This document shows positions 35,993 to 45,227 of a stretch of DNA of 64,000 nt, in pieces. The stretch comes from Chelativorans xinjiangensis (GTDB lineage Bacteria > Pseudomonadota > Alphaproteobacteria > Rhizobiales > Rhizobiaceae): the NCBI RefSeq assembly GCF_009812055.1, contig NZ_WQNH01000013.1, positions 1 through 64,000 of the forward strand. Reading direction: 5' to 3'. Position 1 is the first letter of the stretch, and every line of letters begins with the position of its first letter. The notes below the pieces were generated by a model. The model had not been told where the DNA came from and ran no database searches. It worked only from the letters and a program-made list of their open reading frames with translations. Made by a program: the position numbers and the translations under genes.

Positions 35993-37417
35993 CTATCCGG
36001 CGCAGCAAGACAGCTTCGCCACATCTTTGCCAAAGCCCTGCGCGGCCAGTTTCAGCCCTTCAACCGTGGTTAGATAAGGAAAGATCGTCTCGCCTAGTTC
36101 CCGTGTCGTCATGCCGTGCTTGATGGCCAGTACCACCGTCTGGATGCTGTCAGCGCCCTCGGGTGCAAGGATCTGCCCACCAAGCAGCCTGTCGGTCTTG
36201 GCATCGGCGACCAGCTTGATGAGCCCGCGCGTGTCGCGCGCAGCCAGCGCCCGCGGCACCTGGTCGAGCGAGACGATCGAGGTCTTGGTCGTAAAGCCTG
36301 CGGCCTTGGCAGCCTGCTCGGTCAAACCGACGCCGGCGACCTGCGGATCGGTGAACGTCACCCATGGCATGGCCGCGTTGTCATAGACGAGGTTGTCGCT
36401 GTTCAGCGCGTTTTGCGCCGCGAGCTTGGCGCCGTAGGCCGCCATGTAGACGAACTGGTCGCGGCCGGTCACATCGCCTGCGGCATAAACCCCGGGCTTC
36501 GAGGTGCGCATCCGCTCATCGACCATGACACCGCCGTTGTCTAACAACGTGACGCCCGCTTCGGCCAGACCCAAGCTGCTTGTGTTTGGCGACCGCCCAG
36601 TGGTGACGAGAACCTGTTCGGCACCGATCAACTGCTCTTCGCCATCGACGGCCACGGTGAGCTCCACTCCGTAATCTGTCTGCACGATTCTGTGGTAGGC
36701 GAGACCCGTCGCTGTGGTGATCCCTTCATCGCGGAGGTGACCGATCAGGGCCGCCGAGACTTCCGGCTCGGCTTCCGGCAGCAGGCGACGGCGGGTTACG
36801 AGCATTACTTCCGTCCCGGCGCGCGCGAACATCTGCGCCAGTTCGCAGCCGATATAGCCACCGCCAATCACCAGCAGAGAGCGCGGCAGTGTTTTGAGTT
36901 CGAGTGCTGTCGTGCTGGTGAGGTAGGGTACGTCCGCGATACCGGGGATATCCGGCAGGGCCGGCGAAGCGCCGGTCGTGATGATGATCTTGTCGGCCGG
37001 GATCGCGGCGCCGTTCACCAATACGCCCTGCCCGCTCAGGCGTGCAAGACCCTCAAGATAGGCAATCCCGTTATATTCGGGCAGCAGGTCGGCATATTTC
37101 TTCTGCCGCAGGGTTGTGACCAGATCATCCTTTGCTCCGATGAGTTGGGCCCAGTCAACGACGTTAGCCTCGCCGGCAAGGCCGGGAAAGCGATGCGCTG
37201 CGCGCGCTCCGTGCAGCGCCTCGGCGGCGCGGATCATCGTCTTTGACGGCACGCAGCCGACATTGACGCAAGTGCCGCCGATCGTGCCGTGGCCGATGAG
37301 CGCGACCTGCGCGCCCAGTTCAGCGGCCGTGATTGCGGCTGAAAAGCCGGCGGAACCGGCGCCAATCACCGCCAGGTCATAGCGGCCGTTGGCCTTTGGC
37401 GCACAGCAATCAGACAT
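35993..37417 (-). CDS. merA: Mercuric reductase MerA
   Basis: A 474-residue flavoprotein that reduces Hg(II) to Hg(0) with NADPH. The redox pair is in GGTCVNVGCVPSK, the second dinucleotide site is VIGGGYIGCELAQ, and the C-terminal CC of KLSCCAG delivers mercury to the active site. The N-terminal heavy-metal domain present in Tn501 MerA is absent, but a short SDCCAPKAN N-terminus keeps a CC. ATG 37417 begins this form. Confidence 0.95.
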   Translation of the reverse strand: MSDCCAPKANGRYDLAVIGAGSAGFSAAITAAELGAQVALIGHGTIGGTCVNVGCVPSKTMIRAAEALHGARAAHRFPGLAGEANVVDWAQLIGAKDDLVTTLRQKKYADLLPEYNGIAYLEGLARLSGQGVLVNGAAIPADKIIITTGASPALPDIPGIADVPYLTSTTALELKTLPRSLLVIGGGYIGCELAQMFARAGTEVMLVTRRRLLPEAEPEVSAALIGHLRDEGITTATGLAYHRIVQTDYGVELTVAVDGEEQLIGAEQVLVTTGRSPNTSSLGLAEAGVTLLDNGGVMVDERMRTSKPGVYAAGDVTGRDQFVYMAAYGAKLAAQNALNSDNLVYDNAAMPWVTFTDPQVAGVGLTEQAAKAAGFTTKTSIVSLDQVPRALAARDTRGLIKLVADAKTDRLLGGQILAPEGADSIQTVVLAIKHGMTTRELGETIFPYLTTVEGLKLAAQGFGKDVAKLSCCAG

Positions 37418-37427
37418 GGGAACTCCC

Positions 37428-37649
37428 TCAATGTTTTCCGTTATGGGAAGGCGGCCGGCGCCGCCACAGATCGTAAGCAACCACGGCAACGAAGAGGACA
37501 AGGATGGGCGTCAACACGTAGATCGTCGTGCCCATCAGCACCGAGACACTGACTAGGCCGGTGGCGATCAACAGCGCTGGCCCGATGCAGCACACCACCG
37601 CAATCAGCATACCGGCCAAGCCAACGCCAAAGAGCGACTTGTCGCTCAT
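37428..37649 (-). CDS. merF: Mercuric ion transporter MerF
   Basis: A 73-residue inner-membrane protein with two hydrophobic segments and the vicinal cysteine pair VVCCIGPALLIATG in the first. MerF takes Hg(II) into the cytoplasm for MerA. It lies between a merP-like gene and merA with short gaps. A second cysteine pair, which many MerF have at the C-terminus, is missing (ending RPPSHNGKH). Confidence 0.85.
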   Translation of the reverse strand: MSDKSLFGVGLAGMLIAVVCCIGPALLIATGLVSVSVLMGTTIYVLTPILVLFVAVVAYDLWRRRPPSHNGKH

Positions 37650-37653
37650 GGCA

Positions 37654-38010
37654 TCAGCTCCCTAAGGGGCGGGCCGGGAATCCCCGTTGTGTCGGCACAG
37701 CTGCAATGGCCTCGATTGTGGTAACGGCCGGGTCATAGACCACAGTGACCTGCTGGCTGGCAAAGTCGATCGTAACCGACCTGACGCCCTCGACCCGTTC
37801 CATCGCCCCCCGCACGATAAACAGGCAGGACGCGCAATACATGTTCTCAAAGGCAAAGGTCTGCAGCCGTTCCGACGCCGCGGCCTGTGTCAGTGCAGCC
37901 TGGCCGGACGACGTGGGCACGGAGGGGGCTGACCCAGTCGATGCGAAAGCCAGGATGACAAGCCCGCCCAAGCCAAGCATGGCAACGGCGATTCTCGCGC
38001 GATTTCGCAT
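37654..38010 (-). CDS. merP: MerP-like periplasmic heavy-metal-associated protein
   Basis: A 118-residue protein with an N-terminal signal or anchor and one heavy-metal-associated domain, whose motif is NMYCASC at about residue 56. It would bind Hg(II) in the periplasm and pass it to MerF. It is the first gene of the second mer transcription unit, directly behind the operator at 38072-38102. It differs strongly from the other merP at 38209. Confidence 0.82.
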   Translation of the reverse strand: MRNRARIAVAMLGLGGLVILAFASTGSAPSVPTSSGQAALTQAAASERLQTFAFENMYCASCLFIVRGAMERVEGVRSVTIDFASQQVTVVYDPAVTTIEAIAAVPTQRGFPARPLGS

Positions 38011-38071
38011 GTCCTTTCTCCTTTTGCGGGTCGCCAAGGGTACGAGCGCCCGCAAGGTTCCTATTCCATGA

Positions 38072-38102
38072 AGGATACACCCTGTATTAAGTACAGGGTC
38101 AA
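38072..38102 (-). promoter_or_regulatory. Second MerR-type promoter/operator (merP2-merF-merA unit)
   Basis: On the minus strand TTGACC (38097-38102) and TATCCT (38072-38077) are separated by 19 bases with the perfect dyad CCCTGTA-CTTAA-TACAGGG. The same dyad core occurs in front of merT. It should be bound by the MerR encoded at 39051, or a homologue, and drive the unit that contains merA. Confidence 0.88.
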
Positions 38103-38208
38103 GCGACTTCTCGACAAGGAAAACACCCGCGGCATCGAGACCGCGGGCGGCACTTGGCTTGGCCGAAGACGGGATTCCAAACGGGGATAGGCAGCACCGT
38201 GGACTGCC

Positions 38209-38532
38209 TCAATCGCCGGTATTGAGGGCGAGCCTGGAGGGGTATCCGGCGTTCGTAGTGGCATTGATAAGGGCGTCGACATTGGTGACATCATCATCGA
38301 AGACGACGGTGGCGCTCACCGGCGGAGATATGCTGTAGTTCTCCACGACATCGACGCTTGTAACGCCCGGCACCCGCTGCAATACGGTGCGCACGATCGG
38401 AACGCACAAGGCGCATGTCGCGTTTTCGACGCCCAAGGTGACGGTTCTTTCCGCGGCATACCCGGCAACAGGCGAGAGCAGTGCGAGGGACGCGACAGTG
38501 ATGGCCGCGCGGCGAACGAAGGAAATCCTCAT
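38209..38532 (-). CDS. merP: Periplasmic mercury-binding protein MerP
   Basis: A 107-residue exported protein with a signal peptide (about 1-24, ending YAA) and a heavy-metal-associated fold containing NATCALC at about residue 38. It passes Hg(II) to MerT, encoded immediately upstream. GGAGAGG precedes the ATG. Confidence 0.88.
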   Translation of the reverse strand: MRISFVRRAAITVASLALLSPVAGYAAERTVTLGVENATCALCVPIVRTVLQRVPGVTSVDVVENYSISPPVSATVVFDDDVTNVDALINATTNAGYPSRLALNTGD

Positions 38533-38560
38533 ATATTCCTCTCCTTCCAAATGGCGCCGA

Positions 38561-38968
38561 TCAGAGGAAGTAGACGGCGAGACGGGGAAACGCATAGGCA
38601 AAGATGACGAGGACCGTAGCAAGCCAAAGGCCGATCCTTGCTATCCGGGTTGACCTCGGGCTGGCGCAGTAGCCGCCTTCGGCGCAGGCTTTCTTTGCCT
38701 TCCAATAAACCGCGTAATAGCCGTAGGCGAGGAAGGCCGCCGTCACCGCGATGAAGTAGGGCTGGTAAGGTTCCAACGCCGTCAGATTGCCGATCCAAGC
38801 GCCGCTGACGCCAAGCATGAAAAGGGCAAAAGGCAACACGCAGCAGCTCGATGCTGCAATCGCTCCGAAAATTCCGCCGACGGCGGCAAACTTGGATCCC
38901 CTGACGGCATTTTCGCCACCGTCGATCCCGCGCACGGGATCCAGGGAGGCGTCGTGGACATCATTCAT
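38561..38968 (-). CDS. merT: Mercuric ion transporter MerT
   Basis: A 135-residue inner-membrane protein with three hydrophobic segments. The first has the vicinal pair SSCCVLPF that accepts Hg(II) from MerP, and a later loop KKACAEGGYCASP supplies the second Cys pair. It is the first gene of the first mer unit, behind the MerR operator at 39005-39035. Confidence 0.93.
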   Translation of the reverse strand: MNDVHDASLDPVRGIDGGENAVRGSKFAAVGGIFGAIAASSCCVLPFALFMLGVSGAWIGNLTALEPYQPYFIAVTAAFLAYGYYAVYWKAKKACAEGGYCASPRSTRIARIGLWLATVLVIFAYAFPRLAVYFL

Positions 38969-39004
38969 TGTCCAAACCTTCGTGACAGTTATTCAGTCCC
39001 ATGG

Positions 39005-39035
39005 TACATAACGCCTGTACCAACTACAGGCTCAA
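39005..39035 (-). promoter_or_regulatory. MerR operator/promoter of merTP
   Basis: On the minus strand TTGAGC (39030-39035) and TATGTA (39005-39010) flank a 19-base spacer with the perfect dyad CCTGTA-GTTGG-TACAGG (39014-39030). MerR would repress merT and merR here and activate on Hg(II). The same dyad core is found at 38072-38102. Confidence 0.9.
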
Positions 39036-39050
39036 GACGGAAATTGCGCC

Positions 39051-39464
39051 ATGTCAGAACACGCTTCCGTGAAGGGGTTGCAGCGCAGCGCGCTTTCCAA
39101 GCGAACCGGCTGCCACCTCGAGACCATTCGTTACTACGAGAACATCGGCCTCATGCCGGAGCCGCCGCGCAGTCCCAAGGGGTATCGTCTCTATGACGAG
39201 ACCCATGTTCGACGCCTGCGCTTCATCCTGCGCAGCCGGGAGCTTGGCTTTGGCATCGACGAGATCCGCGGCTTGCTGGACCTCGTCGACCGCAAGTGTC
39301 AGACTTGCGCCGAGATCCAGGAACGGACAAAGCCGCATCTGGCGGAAATCAGGGCCAAGATCGCCGACCTTCGGCGCATCGAAAGGCTCCTGGCCCAGAC
39401 CATGGCGCAATGCTCGGGCGAAGACGTGCCGGAATGCCCGATCCTTGATGCGCTCGCAGCCTGA
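39051..39464 (+). CDS. merR: Mercury-responsive regulator MerR
   Basis: A 137-residue MerR-family protein. Helix-turn-helix residues are SKRTGCHLETIRYYE. Cys at RKCQTC and a later C-X7-C loop (CSGEDVPEC) provide ligands; in Tn501 MerR the last loop has eight residues between its Cys, so this is a CueR-like spacing in an Hg-type protein. It is divergent from merT across a shared operator. The specificity is taken from the mer context. Confidence 0.85.
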   Translation: MSEHASVKGLQRSALSKRTGCHLETIRYYENIGLMPEPPRSPKGYRLYDETHVRRLRFILRSRELGFGIDEIRGLLDLVDRKCQTCAEIQERTKPHLAEIRAKIADLRRIERLLAQTMAQCSGEDVPECPILDALAA

Positions 39465-39476
39465 GGCCGATGGCCG

Positions 39477-39716
39477 CCTTGGTATTGAGGCGAAGTGTGT
39501 CGCGAAGAGCAGACGCAGCAGGAGCTTCAGACATAAGAAGAGGAGGCGGAAGTTGTTTCTGGCGGTGGCGAGCGCAGCGTTATGAGCGTCACCGGTTCTG
39601 AGAATCGGATAGCGGCGGCCCACGTAGTGCTCACTCTTCAGGTGCTTGATCGCCGATCCCCGGCACAGTTCGCGCTTGATGGGTGGGTGACGCGGCGCTT
39701 CTGGCCGTCGGTGAAC
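39477..39716 (-). mobile_element. IS5-type transposase C-terminal remnant
   Basis: Reading minus, PIKRELCRGSAIKHLKSEH then GRRYPILRTGDAHNAALATARNNF is the C-terminal end of an IS5-family transposase. It is interrupted by changes and has no N-terminal part. It abuts the IS481-type remnant that starts about 39735. Confidence 0.6.
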
Positions 39717-39734
39717 CATCGCGAGACAGTGACC

Positions 39735-40192
39735 ACGCCGATCGATTACTCTACAAAGAGTCATGGCAGGCCAGAACACGTTTTGTCGCCCGCCTTCTGG
39801 ACGGGGAAGGCATGAGCGATGTGTGCCGGGAGTTCGGCATCTCGCGCAAGACCGGCTACAAGATCTGGGGCCGCTACAAGGTGGACGGGGCTTATGCACT
39901 CTGCGACCGCTCGCGGCGGCCAGTGCGCTACGCCAACCAGCTGCCCGAGCAGGTGGAGCGGTTGATCATCGAGGCCAAGCGCGACAAGCCGCATTGGGGG
40001 GGCGCGCGCAAGATCAGGGAGCTGCTTGTGCGCAAGGTGGCCGGCGACGTGCGGGTGCCGGCCAAGAGCACGGTGCATGCCGTCCTCGACCGTCACGGCC
40101 TTGTCCAGCGCGCCCGCCAGAGGCGGCGCTGCAAGGCCGAGGGTACGCATCTGGACACCTCGAAAAACCTCGCAATCGGGAACGCATTTTGA
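39735..40192 (+). mobile_element. IS481-family transposase fragment
   Basis: The protein from YKESWQARTRFV through MSDVCREFGISRKTGYKIW to KIRELLVRKVAGDVRVPAKS is the N-terminal half of an IS481 transposase, containing its helix-turn-helix. The DDE catalytic core is missing after LVQRARQRRR, where other sequence begins. No upstream start remains. It is inactive. Confidence 0.75.
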
Positions 40193-40228
40193 TTCACTTC
40201 GCCTGGTGATTTTGTCGGAGGCGTTGGA

Positions 40229-40588
40229 TGCGGGGACAGGCGGGGTTTTGGGACATTGACGAGCGTTATGTGCGGCTGAGCGAGGCCGGCGATCCACTGG
40301 AGAAGCTGAACGCGGTGGTGCCTTGGGAGGTTTCCGCAAGCCGTTGGCCAAGGCGCTGAAGCGCTCCGATGGCGCCAAAGGCGGCCGGCCGCCCTTTGAT
40401 GCGGTGCTGATGTTCAAGGTCCTGGTTCTGCAGGCGCTTTACGGGCTGTCTGACGACCAGGCCGAGTTCCATATCCAGGACCGGCTGTCCTTCATGCGCT
40501 TCCTCGGGCTGGGGCTCGGTGACAAGGTGCCGGATGCCAAGACGATCTGGCTGTTCCAGGAGCCTTACGCAGGCCCGCGCGGTGGAGA
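40229..40588 (+). mobile_element. IS5-family transposase fragment, frameshifted
   Basis: An N-terminal part begins at ATG 40229 with MRGQAGFWDIDERYVRLSE, shifts frame near 40328, and continues as RKPLAKALKRSDGAKGGRPP to about 40585 (KTIWLFQE). The rest is absent. The fragment joins directly to the end of the ornithine-cyclodeaminase-like pseudogene at about 40588, so its insertion or a deletion truncated that gene. Confidence 0.75.
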
Positions 40589-41183
40589 AGCCGAACGGCG
40601 TCCGCTGGTCCGGCCATGAACCAGGTCGTAAAGGTCCCCCATAACCGCGTCCGCGGCGATGACGCCGCTTGCAATGGGAATAGTCAGCTCGCCGATATGG
40701 TCGATCGTAGTCTCACGGCTATCCACATAAAGTGATCCGCTCGAGATCAAAGCATCATCGGCCTCGCGCATATCGGACTTGTAGGCGCCAATCAGGTCCA
40801 CATGCGTCCCTGGCTTGATCCAGGCACCCCGAAGGACCGGTTCACGTGCCATAGTAGCGCTGGTGATGATGTCTGCCTCGGTCACGGCCGTCGCTAGATC
40901 GGAAACAGCAGCGACCGAGAAGGGTTCGGCCTCAAACTCGCGCGCAAGGGCCGTGGACTGTTCTGCCCGTCGCGCCCAGATGGACGCTCCAGCCCCGGGA
41001 AAAGCGCCCGATAGGCTTTGACGAGGCTCCAGGCGACCGTTCCAGCGCCGACGATCAGACGCCGAGAAAAATGTCCGCGACTTGGGCTTTCGGCCGGAGA
41101 TGTCCAACTCTCAATGCCTCGACCGCCTCGGTCCAGGACAGATTACCGATCGTGTCGTCGTATGAGATCAGTTGGGCGTGCAA
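40589..41183 (-). pseudogene. Ornithine cyclodeaminase/Pyr2C-reductase-like, truncated and deleted
   Basis: The N-terminus (MHAQLISYDDTIG, from TTG 41183) runs to FLGV, after which a segment of perhaps 80 residues is missing. GAGTVAWSLVKAYRALFPG follows, then a further shift, and the NAD domain continues (ASIWARRAEQS ... IITSATMAREP) to HGRTSGRRSA, where the IS fragment begins. The OCD/mu-crystallin family includes delta1-pyrroline-2-carboxylate reductases that pair with hydroxyproline dehydratases, which fits the proline-racemase-like gene at 44054. It is not functional as it stands. Confidence 0.75.
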
Positions 41184-41217
41184 TGGCGTTTCCTCTGGAA
41201 TAGTTTGCACGGTCGGT

Positions 41218-41898
41218 TCAGGCCACCGTATGCAGGCTTGCGCCCCTCTCTTGCGGTCTGAATTTTAGTCGCGCGTGGAAGCGGTCCACTTCGCTCTGTG
41301 TGGGTGGCCGACCCGTGTAGATCTCGACATATCGCTGAACACGCGACATCCGCGTGGCAACGCTTTCCTGCACCTGCATCGAGATGTAACCAATCTGGAC
41401 GAGATAGACCGTGCGCGCACGGACGTCAGCATCGTCACTGGCGAAACCAAACCTGACGAACATGTCTCGTATCGCCGCGAGGCGACGCTCATCCATCAGG
41501 TTAACGCGCGCCATCACGGAGTCAGATTGGTGGGCCCAACCACGTACTGCGAAATCCAATTGCGGTTCGAACACTTCTTCATCATAAAATACTGTGATGA
41601 GGTTCAACACGGCTTCCGTAATTGTTTCGGCATACGATTCGCAGGCCGCCACGAAGGCACCGGTATTCTTCGTTTCCCACTCTTCGAGAAGAGCATCGAG
41701 AAGAGCATTCCTGTCCTTGAAGAACCAATAGAAGCTGGTGCGCGAAATTTTCAGGCTGTTCGCTAGCGGCTGGATTTTCACGGCGTCGAGCCCAGTTTCG
41801 AGGAACGCCCGCTTCGCAGCCTGCAGCCAGACATCGCGCGACCCGCGCCAACCAGACGATTTTTCGGTTTCCCCGGTGATTTCGCTTTTCCTGTCCAT
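41218..41898 (-). CDS. TetR-family regulator
   Basis: A 226-residue protein with an N-terminal TetR helix-turn-helix (AANSLKISRTSFYWFFKD-like, about residues 28-60) and a ligand domain. It faces the OYE-type flavoprotein gene across about 117 bases, so it probably represses that operon. ATG 41898 is used; ATG 41910 adds four residues. Confidence 0.82.
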   Translation of the reverse strand: MDRKSEITGETEKSSGWRGSRDVWLQAAKRAFLETGLDAVKIQPLANSLKISRTSFYWFFKDRNALLDALLEEWETKNTGAFVAACESYAETITEAVLNLITVFYDEEVFEPQLDFAVRGWAHQSDSVMARVNLMDERRLAAIRDMFVRFGFASDDADVRARTVYLVQIGYISMQVQESVATRMSRVQRYVEIYTGRPPTQSEVDRFHARLKFRPQERGASLHTVA

Positions 41899-41961
41899 TG
41901 GCGGAATCATACCAGCCGATCGTCCGCGCGGCAAACAAAATATACACTTATGAACTTTGAA

Positions 41962-41988
41962 TTGACATAGATGAACATTCCGTGGAAT
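41962..41988 (+). promoter_or_regulatory. Possible promoter and operator of the OYE-type gene
   Basis: TTGACA (41962-41967) could be a -35 box, and the palindrome ATTCC-GT-GGAAT (41977-41988) lies downstream, where a TetR dimer could block RNA polymerase. The -10 box is not convincing. Confidence 0.4.
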
Positions 41989-42015
41989 CATCCCTCAGTG
42001 TTTGGGAGACGAACC

Positions 42016-44052
42016 ATGTCGCACGATCCTCTTCTTCAGCCTTACGAACTAAAGCATCTGAGGCTGAAGAACCGGCTGATGATCACCAGTCACGAGCCAG
42101 CCTATCCCGAGGACGGCATGCCCAAGGAACGGTACCGCGCCTACCATGCGGAGCGGGCACGGGCCGGTGTGGCACTGACGATGACCGCAGGCTCCGCCTC
42201 GGTCGCGCGCGACAGTCCGCCTGTGTTCAACAATATTCTGGCCTGGAAGGACGAGGTCGTCGGCTGGATGAGACAGCTGACCGACGAGTGTCATGAGCAT
42301 GATTGCGCAGTCATGATCCAGCTCACGCATCTCGGCCGCCGCACCCGCTGGGACAAGGCTGACTGGCTGCCGGTGGTCTCCGCCAGCCATGAACGCGAAC
42401 CCTCGCACAAGGCTTTCCCGAAAAAGGCCGAGGACTGGGACATCGCCCGCATTATTGAGGATTACGCCAATGCGGCGGAGCGGATGAAGGCGGCGGGGCT
42501 CGACGGCATCGAGCTGCAGGCCTACGGCCATCTGATGGACCAGTTCTGGTCGCCGCTGACGAACGATCTTGACGCCCCCTACGGCGGCAATCTCGACAAT
42601 CGCCTGCGTTTCACCTTCGACACGCTGAAAGCCATTCGCGAGCGGGTGGGGCCAGATTTCATCGTCGGCGTCCGTTACACGGGTGACGAGGATTTGCCGG
42701 GCGGTTTGACCAAAGAGGACGGGCTGGAAATCTCGCATCGGCTGAAAGCCTGCGGCATGGTGGACTTCCTGAACGTGATCAAGGGGCATATCGACACGGA
42801 TGCGGGGCTGACCGACGTGATCCCGGTTCAGGGCATGCGCAGCGCCCCGCACCTGGATTTTGCCGGAGAGATCCGAGCCGCGACCAACTTCCCCACTTTT
42901 CATGCTGCCAAGATTCAGGATGTCGCGACGGCCCGCCACGCGATCGCCAGCGGCAAGCTCGACATGGTCGGCATGACCCGCGCGCATATGGCCGACCCGC
43001 ATATAGTCGCCAAGATCATACGCGGCGAGGAAGAGCGCATCCGCCCCTGCGTCGGTGCCAATTACTGCCTCGACCGGATCTACCAGGGCGGCGCGGCGCT
43101 CTGCCTGCACAACCCGGCGACGGGGCGCGAGCTGGAGCAGCCGCATGAGGTCGCCAAGGCCGACACCAAACGGCGCGTGGTGATCGTCGGCGCCGGACCC
43201 GCCGGGTTGGAGGCCGCCCGTGTCGCCGCGGAACGCGGCCACGAGGTGATCGTACATGAGGCGGCGAACGATCCGGGTGGGCAGATCCGCCTGACCGCCC
43301 AGACCGAGCGCCGGGCCGAGATGATGCAGATCATCCAGTGGCGCTTTGCCGAATGCGAGCGAATGGGCGTCACTTTCCACTTCAACAACTTCGCCGATGA
43401 CGAGACCGTACTGGCAGACAAGCCGGACGTCGTTATCGTGGCTACCGGAGGTCTTCCCCATACCGACGTGCTAGAAGAAGGCAACGAGTTGGTCGTATCG
43501 GCCTGGGACATCCTCTCTGGCGATGCTCGGCCAGGGCAGAATGTGCTGATCTACGACGATGCGGGCGACTACGCCGCGCTTCAGGCGGCCGAGAAGATCG
43601 CTGGAACAGGCGCAAAGGTCGAGATCATGACGCGTGACCGCAGCTTCGCACCCGAGGTCATGGCCATGTCGCTCACGCCGTCGATGCGCGAGCTCCAGAA
43701 GCAGGACGTGACTTTTACCGTGACCTGGAAGCTCGATGCGGTGCGGCGCGATGGTAATGGCCTGTTGGCCACTATCGGCAGCGATTATGGCGGTGTCACC
43801 CGCGAACGGCGAGTGGATCAGGTTGTCGTCAACCACGGCACCCGGCCGCTGGACGATATCTATTTCGACCTCCGCCCCGGTTCCATAAACCGCGGCGAGG
43901 TGGACTACGAGGCGCTCATAGAGGGCCGCCCGCAGACGGTCAATAATAACCCCGACGGCAGATATCAGCTCTTCCGCATCGGCGATGCCGTGGCTGCCCG
44001 AAATACCCATGCCGCGATCTACGACGCCCTGCGGTTGATGAAGGTTATCTGA
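42016..44052 (+). CDS. OYE-type FMN/FAD oxidoreductase (N-methylproline demethylase-like)
   Basis: A 678-residue flavoprotein with an N-terminal TIM-barrel old-yellow-enzyme domain, a 4Fe-4S region ([22 protein letters not shown]) and a C-terminal FAD/NAD domain with [17 protein letters not shown]. This is the architecture of 2,4-dienoyl-CoA reductase and of N-methylproline/hydroxyproline-betaine and dimethylglycine-type demethylases. The neighbouring proline-racemase-like and OCD-like genes support an N-methylated proline substrate. ATG 42016 is preferred over 41971 because GGGAG precedes it. Confidence 0.8.
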   Translation: MSHDPLLQPYELKHLRLKNRLMITSHEPAYPEDGMPKERYRAYHAERARAGVALTMTAGSASVARDSPPVFNNILAWKDEVVGWMRQLTDECHEHDCAVMIQLTHLGRRTRWDKADWLPVVSASHEREPSHKAFPKKAEDWDIARIIEDYANAAERMKAAGLDGIELQAYGHLMDQFWSPLTNDLDAPYGGNLDNRLRFTFDTLKAIRERVGPDFIVGVRYTGDEDLPGGLTKEDGLEISHRLKACGMVDFLNVIKGHIDTDAGLTDVIPVQGMRSAPHLDFAGEIRAATNFPTFHAAKIQDVATARHAIASGKLDMVGMTRAHMADPHIVAKIIRGEEERIRPCVGANYCLDRIYQGGAALCLHNPATGRELEQPHEVAKADTKRRVVIVGAGPAGLEAARVAAERGHEVIVHEAANDPGGQIRLTAQTERRAEMMQIIQWRFAECERMGVTFHFNNFADDETVLADKPDVVIVATGGLPHTDVLEEGNELVVSAWDILSGDARPGQNVLIYDDAGDYAALQAAEKIAGTGAKVEIMTRDRSFAPEVMAMSLTPSMRELQKQDVTFTVTWKLDAVRRDGNGLLATIGSDYGGVTRERRVDQVVVNHGTRPLDDIYFDLRPGSINRGEVDYEALIEGRPQTVNNNPDGRYQLFRIGDAVAARNTHAAIYDALRLMKVI

Positions 44053-44053
44053 C

Positions 44054-45082
44054 ATGCGTTCATCCAAAACCATTCACGTGATCTCCGCCCATGCCGAGGG
44101 CGAGGTCGGCGATGTGATCGTCGGTGGCGTTCTGCCTCCCCCGGGCGACACGATCTGGGAGCAGAGTCGGTGGATCGCGCAGGACGGGACTCTCCGAAAT
44201 TTCGTCCTGAACGAGCCGCGCGGCGGCGTCTTCCGGCATGTGAACCTGCTGGTGCCCCCCAAGCACCCGGAGGCACAGGCGGCGTGGATCATCATGGAGC
44301 CGGAGGATACGCCGCCGATGTCCGGCTCCAATTCCATCTGCGTTTCAACCGTGCTGCTCGATGCCGGCCTCGTGCCAATGACAGAACCGGAGACACATCT
44401 GGTACTCGAAGCGCCGGGTGGCCTTGTCCACGTGCGGGCGGAATGCCGCAACGGAAAGGCCGAGCGCATCTTTGTCCAGAACGTGCCCTCTTTTGCCTCC
44501 CGCCTTGACGAGTCGCTCGAGGTCGAAGGCCTCGGCTCGCTGTCCGTCGACACCGCCTATGGCGGCGATAGCTTCGTGATCGTGGACGCCGCGGCAATGG
44601 GGTTCTCGCTAAACGAGAGCGAGGCGCATGACATCGCCAGGCTCGGTGTAAAGATCACGAACACCGCCAACGCACAACTGGGCTTCGAGCATCCCGAGAA
44701 CCCGGACTGGCGGCACTTTTCCTTCTGTCTCTTCGCTGGGCCGCTTTCAGAGGGACCGCAGGGCTTCGAGGCTGGCGCCGCCGTCGCCATCCAGCCAGGG
44801 AAGGTTGACCGCTCCCCCACCGGCACGGCCCTTTCAGCCCGCATGGCGGTGTTGCACGCGCGCGGCCTGATGAAGACGGGGGACCGCCTCACGACTCGCT
44901 CGCTCATCGGTTCAACCTTCTCTGGTCAGATACTTAGCGAAACGACCGTTGCCGGCCGCCCGGCCATCCGCCCAGAGATATCCGGCCGCGGCTGGATCAC
45001 CGGCATCCACCAGCACATGCTCGATCCCTCCGACCCTTGGCCGGAAGGATACAGGCTCTCCGACACCTGGGGCGCTCGTTGA
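44054..45082 (+). CDS. Proline racemase-family protein with Ser/Thr at the catalytic Cys positions
   Basis: A 342-residue protein of the proline racemase superfamily (proline racemase, 4-hydroxyproline 2-epimerase, trans-3-hydroxyproline dehydratase). The first catalytic position is Ser90 in PPMSGSNS, and the second is Thr256 in DRSPTGTAL. Racemases and epimerases use Cys/Cys, and the dehydratase uses Cys/Thr. This homologue thus lacks both thiols. It is one base behind the demethylase-like gene and fits betaine/hydroxyproline catabolism, but its reaction cannot be named. Confidence 0.8.
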   Translation: MRSSKTIHVISAHAEGEVGDVIVGGVLPPPGDTIWEQSRWIAQDGTLRNFVLNEPRGGVFRHVNLLVPPKHPEAQAAWIIMEPEDTPPMSGSNSICVSTVLLDAGLVPMTEPETHLVLEAPGGLVHVRAECRNGKAERIFVQNVPSFASRLDESLEVEGLGSLSVDTAYGGDSFVIVDAAAMGFSLNESEAHDIARLGVKITNTANAQLGFEHPENPDWRHFSFCLFAGPLSEGPQGFEAGAAVAIQPGKVDRSPTGTALSARMAVLHARGLMKTGDRLTTRSLIGSTFSGQILSETTVAGRPAIRPEISGRGWITGIHQHMLDPSDPWPEGYRLSDTWGAR

Positions 45083-45227
45083 CGCAATGGGGCAAACAGG
45101 CACCAGGCATGGAGACAAAAGCTTGCTGGTTGCATCGACAGCGAAGCATGGCTATCCGCTAATGCTGCCCGCGGGCTGAGGCGCCTCATCAGAACGTTCA
45201 GTGATACGTTGGACCATCTACCTGCGC

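Noticed and set aside
42049-43461. A 470-residue ORF opposite the OYE-type gene
   Set aside because: It is antisense to a strongly conserved flavoprotein with clear motifs, so it is a high-GC shadow frame.
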